Origin: Bacillota bacterium
GTDB lineage: Bacteria; Bacillota_I; Bacilli_A; Acholeplasmatales; Acholeplasmataceae
Direction of reading: 5' to 3'
Assembly (NCBI GenBank): GCA_030830185.1
Contig: JAURNN010000010.1
Coordinates: 1-5,626 of the forward strand
DNA: 5,626 nt
In this document: in pieces, positions 5,546 through 5,626 of the stretch
Position numbering within the stretch: the first letter of the stretch is position 1
Layout: each line of letters opens with the position of its first letter
Made by a program: the position numbers and the translations under genes
The notes under the pieces: model-generated
The model's database searches: none
The model's input: the letters and a program-made list of their open reading frames with translations, nothing else
Told to the model about the DNA's origin: nothing

Positions 5546-5626
5546 ATGTTTAAATTACCAGGCTTATCTAAATTAGAACGTAGTTGGGTTTTGTATGATA
5601 TTGCAAATTCAGCTTATATCTTAACG
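5546..5626 (+). CDS. UMF1/Atg22-like major facilitator transporter, N-terminal 27 residues (partial)
   Basis: A rightward gene starts with ATG at 5546 and runs open to the window edge. The ribosome site AAGAAGG (5534-5540) is 5 nt before it. The 27 visible residues begin MFKLPGLSKLERSW and continue VLYDIANSAYILT. The pattern Lys/Glu-(x)-Ser/Trp followed by YD-(x)-(A/G)NSAY at the start of the first membrane helix is what I know from bacterial UMF1-family permeases, related to the vacuolar effluxer Atg22. These are twelve-helix major facilitator proteins whose substrates are mostly unknown. The gene is transcribed away from the ATPase operon and need not be related to it. With only 27 residues the family call is good but not final, and no substrate can be named. 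Confidence 0.75.
   Translation, partial: MFKLPGLSKLERSWVLYDIANSAYILT

Noticed and set aside
1..5626. A previously undescribed biological system
   Set aside because: Every long ORF on the coding strand fits a known V-type ATPase subunit and the only other gene resembles a known transporter family. Nothing is left unexplained beyond a 160-nt promoter region.

Overview
The window is most of one minus-strand operon for a bacterial V-type (A/V-type) rotary ATPase. At the right edge is the start of a divergently transcribed membrane transporter gene. The DNA is AT-rich. TGA is used as a true stop (the stalk subunit H-like gene and subunit F both end in TGA), and the tryptophans I checked are TGG. 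This rules out the UGA=Trp code of Mycoplasma and Spiroplasma. Strong AGGAG-type ribosome binding sites, very low GC and tight packing fit a low-GC Firmicute or a standard-code Mollicute relative (Acholeplasma-like, Izemoplasma-like or Erysipelotrichales-like). That placement is inference, not proof.

Layout in the direction of transcription (right to left): a promoter and a short leader with a dyad (about 5444-5386); a small coiled-coil peripheral-stalk subunit of the H/G type (5385-5056); subunit C (5059-4019); the membrane subunit I/a (4010-2085); the ion-carrying proteolipid K/c (2072-1620); subunit F (1620-1312); subunit E (1305-703); and the N-terminal 233 residues of catalytic subunit A (701 to the left edge, cut just before the P-loop). 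Subunits B and D are expected beyond the left edge. Gaps between genes are 12 nt or less, and two junctions overlap, so this looks like one transcript. No terminator is visible.

The gene products cover the H/E peripheral stalks, the C socket, the F central-stalk subunit, the I/K membrane motor and the start of the A catalytic subunit. Residues of the motor can be read directly. Subunit I keeps both arginines expected in the ion path (R565 and R617). Subunit K has one ion-binding glutamate (E133) in a single c-type hairpin, preceded by an unusual N-terminal extension with two hydrophobic segments. K lacks the helix-1 glutamine and the Thr/Ser after the glutamate that mark Na+-binding c-rings, so H+ coupling is the better guess. 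Whether the enzyme mainly pumps or synthesises ATP cannot be told from sequence.

The 160-nt gap between the operon and the rightward gene (5386-5545) holds a good extended -10 promoter for the ATPase operon, a 15-bp dyad over its likely transcription start, and a weaker candidate promoter for the rightward gene. That gene begins like a UMF1/Atg22-like major facilitator transporter. I found no mobile element, CRISPR array, RNA gene or clearly new system. The points of interest are details of the ATPase operon: proteolipid architecture, non-ATG starts, translational coupling and subunit order.
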